Position numbers and translations under genes: made by a program
The notes under the pieces: generated by a model
Told to the model about the DNA's origin: nothing
Database searches by the model: none
The model's input: only the letters and a program-made list of their open reading frames with translations
Assembly: GCF_009709555.1 (NCBI RefSeq)
Contig: NZ_WJBG01000112.1
Coordinates: 206,229-270,228 of the forward strand
DNA: 64,000 bases
Reading direction: 5' to 3'
Origin: Streptomyces blattellae
Lineage (GTDB): Bacteria; Actinomycetota; Actinomycetes; Streptomycetales; Streptomycetaceae
Part shown: positions 62,241 through 64,000 of the stretch, piece after piece
Numbering within the stretch: position 1 is the first letter of the stretch
Layout of the letters: each line of letters begins with the position of its first letter

Positions 62241-63008
62241 TCAGCCGAAGTCCCTGGCCACCGCGTCCGCCGCCGACGTGCCCGACCCCTGCTCGGGCAC
62301 GTACGGCTGCTGTACCGCCGCGAGCCGGGCCGTGTCGGCAAGCTCCTGGTCGGTCGTCCAGTCGATGGAGCGAAGGATCTCCGCGAAAAGCTGCGAGTGC
62401 AGGGCCCAGGCGTTCTCGGAGATGCTGGACAGCTCGAACGTGAGCAGCTCCGGAACCCGAGGCAGAGGCAGGAAGACCTGGATCAGGTTCCGGGGGACCT
62501 GATGGGTCTGGCCGTCCGGGGCGATCTCCGCGGGGAGGGCGATCCAGTCGCGGGCGATGCGGCTGACGGCGCGCAGCTGCGGCAGTTCGATGATGCCGAC
62601 CTCGTCGTCCGGAAAACGTTCACCGAGCGCCTCGGCCATCAGCTCGCAGGCCTGTTCCTCGTCGCCGGGGAGGCGCGGGGTGTGGGTGACGGCGAGGCTG
62701 GAGACGGAGGGTTCGCCCTCGTGCTCGATCAGGCAGAGTCCGGCGTAGACGGCGTCGGCGCCGATGAGCTGGCCGACGGACTGGATCAGCAGGCGGGCAA
62801 GAGTGTGCTGTTCGGTGGGGGCACGGTGGGGGAGCAGGTCGCGCGCCAGCTCGTACAGGCGGTCGGCCGTTGCGTCGAGGTCGTCGGCGTCATCGACGGC
62901 CAGCGGCAGGTCGTGGACGAAGTCCGGCTGTATCCAGCCGATATGGAGAGGGCCGGTGCTGAGCCGGTAGGCCTGCAGGGCCCCGGTGGGGGCGGTCATG
63001 ACAGTCAT
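62241..63008 (-). CDS. Unrecognised cytoplasmic protein, second gene of an unknown operon
   Basis: A 255-residue acidic, soluble protein from ATG at 63008 with GGAG eight bases upstream. Visible helices and strands include LLPHRAPTEQHTLARLLIQS, GLCLIEHEGEPSVSSLAVTH and VPRNLIQVFLPLPRVPELLT. No signal peptide, membrane segment or catalytic motif. It is 13 bp downstream of the next entry on the same strand, so the two are probably co-transcribed. I do not recognise the family. Confidence 0.75.
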   Translation of the reverse strand: MTVMTAPTGALQAYRLSTGPLHIGWIQPDFVHDLPLAVDDADDLDATADRLYELARDLLPHRAPTEQHTLARLLIQSVGQLIGADAVYAGLCLIEHEGEPSVSSLAVTHTPRLPGDEEQACELMAEALGERFPDDEVGIIELPQLRAVSRIARDWIALPAEIAPDGQTHQVPRNLIQVFLPLPRVPELLTFELSSISENAWALHSQLFAEILRSIDWTTDQELADTARLAAVQQPYVPEQGSGTSAADAVARDFG

Positions 63009-63021
63009 GGCGACGGCTCCG

Positions 63022-63732
63022 TTACGCGTCGGGGATCGGCGAGGTCTGAGGCAGAGTCCCGGGGAAGATGTCGCGGAAAGCCGGAAGGTGGGGCTGGGCG
63101 TGGAGCCAGAGTGTCGTCCAGGAGCCGTCGTCAAAGCCGATCTGATAGCCGCGGGGAGGCTTCCCCTCGGTGACATCGCGGGTCCACTTCAGGTGCTTAC
63201 GCGGCAGTGACCAGGCAAGCTGTGCGAACTCGGCAGTGCGTTCGGGGTGCCGGCGATGCGTGTTCACATGGATCACCTCAAGCGACTCGCGGCGAACGGC
63301 GAGGAACTCGCGCACTTGGCATCGGGACACGGGCTGCATTGCCTCGACGAGGGACCCCGCGATGCTGTCCCAGCTGCCGAAATGTGCGGTCAGGTGCTTG
63401 TGTTGATCCTGAGAGGCCGACCATGCGCGGAGTTTCCTGCGCTCCTCGGCTGTGGTGGGCACCTTGGAACCCTGCCACCGGGACCATTCCCAGTCCCCGC
63501 TCAGGAAGGCCGCGACCTGAAAGAGCGGGTGCGTCCAACGAATTCCTCGCGTCTCCGCTTCGATCAGCACGAAAGGGCGGCCCGCCCGACGTGCTTTGGG
63601 CATGTTGGCCATGCCCGCGCTGGCAAGGAAGATGGCCTCAACGTCCGATGTCGCCAATGTCCGGTAAATCAGCTTCCGGTGCTTCTCGTCGGGGAGTTCG
63701 GCGGCGCCGCCGTGGCCTGAAGGCAATGTCAT
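63022..63732 (-). CDS. Unrecognised protein, first intact gene of an unknown operon
   Basis: A 236-residue soluble protein from ATG at 63732 with GAGGGATAC upstream. It is rich in Trp, His and Arg: GIRWTHPLFQVAAFLSGDWE, HFGSWDSIAGSLVEAM and LAWSLPRKHLKWTRDVTEGK. No signal peptide or known motif. It is coupled to 62241-63008, and preceded by a fragment gene 27 bp upstream. Slightly lower GC than the core genes suggests acquisition. Function not assigned. Confidence 0.72.
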   Translation of the reverse strand: MTLPSGHGGAAELPDEKHRKLIYRTLATSDVEAIFLASAGMANMPKARRAGRPFVLIEAETRGIRWTHPLFQVAAFLSGDWEWSRWQGSKVPTTAEERRKLRAWSASQDQHKHLTAHFGSWDSIAGSLVEAMQPVSRCQVREFLAVRRESLEVIHVNTHRRHPERTAEFAQLAWSLPRKHLKWTRDVTEGKPPRGYQIGFDDGSWTTLWLHAQPHLPAFRDIFPGTLPQTSPIPDA

Positions 63733-63759
63733 GTATCCCTCTTCACATCGAGCGGGTTC

Positions 63760-63942
63760 CTAGTAGGCCAGCGTGCTATGGAAGGCTTCGCTGCTCGGCG
63801 CGGTGGTGGATGGCTGAGGACTTGAGTCCTGTCCTGTTGCCTGCTGGTAGATTCCCCTGCCGAACGAAGTGGCCTTGAGTGTTCCTTGGGTGATTCCGTT
63901 TACGGCCACTTGCTCGGTCTCGGTGAATACTTTGCCGAACAA
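63760..63942 (-). pseudogene. C-terminal fragment of an unknown protein, cut by an IS remnant
   Basis: The last 60 codons before TAG at 63760 read VAVNGITQGTLKATSFGRGI and end STTAPSSEAFHSTLAY. Only a TTG at 63942 could start it, inside the transposase remnant, so the true 5' end was probably removed by the insertion. It is the likely original first gene of the operon that includes the two unrecognised genes downstream. Confidence 0.5.
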
Positions 63943-64000
63943 GATTCACTACGTGCGGGATGTGACGTTCGGCGAGGATGCCTCGCGCATCCGCAGCGGC
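63938..64000 (+). pseudogene. ISAs1-family transposase, C-terminal piece at right window edge
   Basis: The plus strand reads NKIHYVRDVTFGEDASRIRS to the window end. This is the conserved box near the C-terminal DDE Glu of ISAs1-type transposases (typical form NKIHWVRDVTFxED). The expected preceding residues (HWxxEN) are absent, so the 5' part is missing. The remainder lies outside the window. Confidence 0.7.

Overview
The window is high-GC actinobacterial chromosome and almost certainly Streptomyces. The evidence is a TTA-containing adpA beside orn, a complete desferrioxamine locus (desEF/desABCD) with iron boxes, strong third-position GC bias, frequent GTG/TTG starts, Tat-exported enzymes and WhiJ-type regulatory modules. 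The order orn-adpA ... glmS ... des ... acyl-CoA dehydrogenase/HMG-CoA lyase/biotin carboxylase/TetR ... tesB ... agmatinase matches what I recall of the Streptomyces coelicolor core chromosome. No rRNA and no CRISPR array was seen.

Layout. 1-5.7 kb: an XRE regulator running off the left edge, a HAD phosphatase, tRNA-His, orn, the developmental master regulator adpA, a small membrane protein, a universal stress protein and a YaaH-type acetate transporter. 5.8-10.6 kb: glmS with a small upstream gene, a Tat-exported purple acid phosphatase and a DUF4429/SHOCT protein. 10.7-18.2 kb: the siderophore locus, in two iron-box-controlled units (desABCD; desE-desF). A TnpB (IS200/IS605) relic sits between desB and desC. 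18.3-24.8 kb: a leucine-catabolism operon (acyl-CoA dehydrogenase, HMG-CoA lyase, biotin-dependent carboxylase alpha and beta) divergent from a TetR regulator, with twin operators between them.

24.8-36.2 kb is an accessory island inserted between the TetR gene and the next core gene. It holds a broken FG-GAP gene fragment, a giant 5'-truncated RHS polymorphic toxin (YD shell, internal ricin-type lectin, PT-HINT, ADP-ribosyltransferase-like tip), an AT-richer candidate immunity gene, an integrase tail, a lipoprotein, a WhiJ-like triad (XRE-DUF5753, DUF397, HATPase) with a 16-bp palindrome in the divergent promoter region, and a PD-(D/E)XK nuclease-like protein.

36.3-42.1 kb returns to core metabolism: acyl-CoA dehydrogenase, TesB, a phosphatase-like protein, and a translationally coupled agmatinase-family/TPP-decarboxylase pair that looks like the arginine transaminase route. 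42.2-59.4 kb encodes mainly envelope and secreted functions: GNAT, secreted endonuclease I, a Gly/Ser-rich GT39 enzyme, EamA exporter, phytase-like esterase, a fused asymmetric ABC exporter, S37 peptidase, lipoproteins, GH3 and a divergent second EPSP synthase. Short tandem repeats have repeatedly expanded at or just past stop codons here. 60-64 kb is a second accessory region: a long imperfect inverted repeat, a decayed WhiJ-like module, an unrecognised two-to-three-gene operon and the tail of an ISAs1-type transposase at the right edge.
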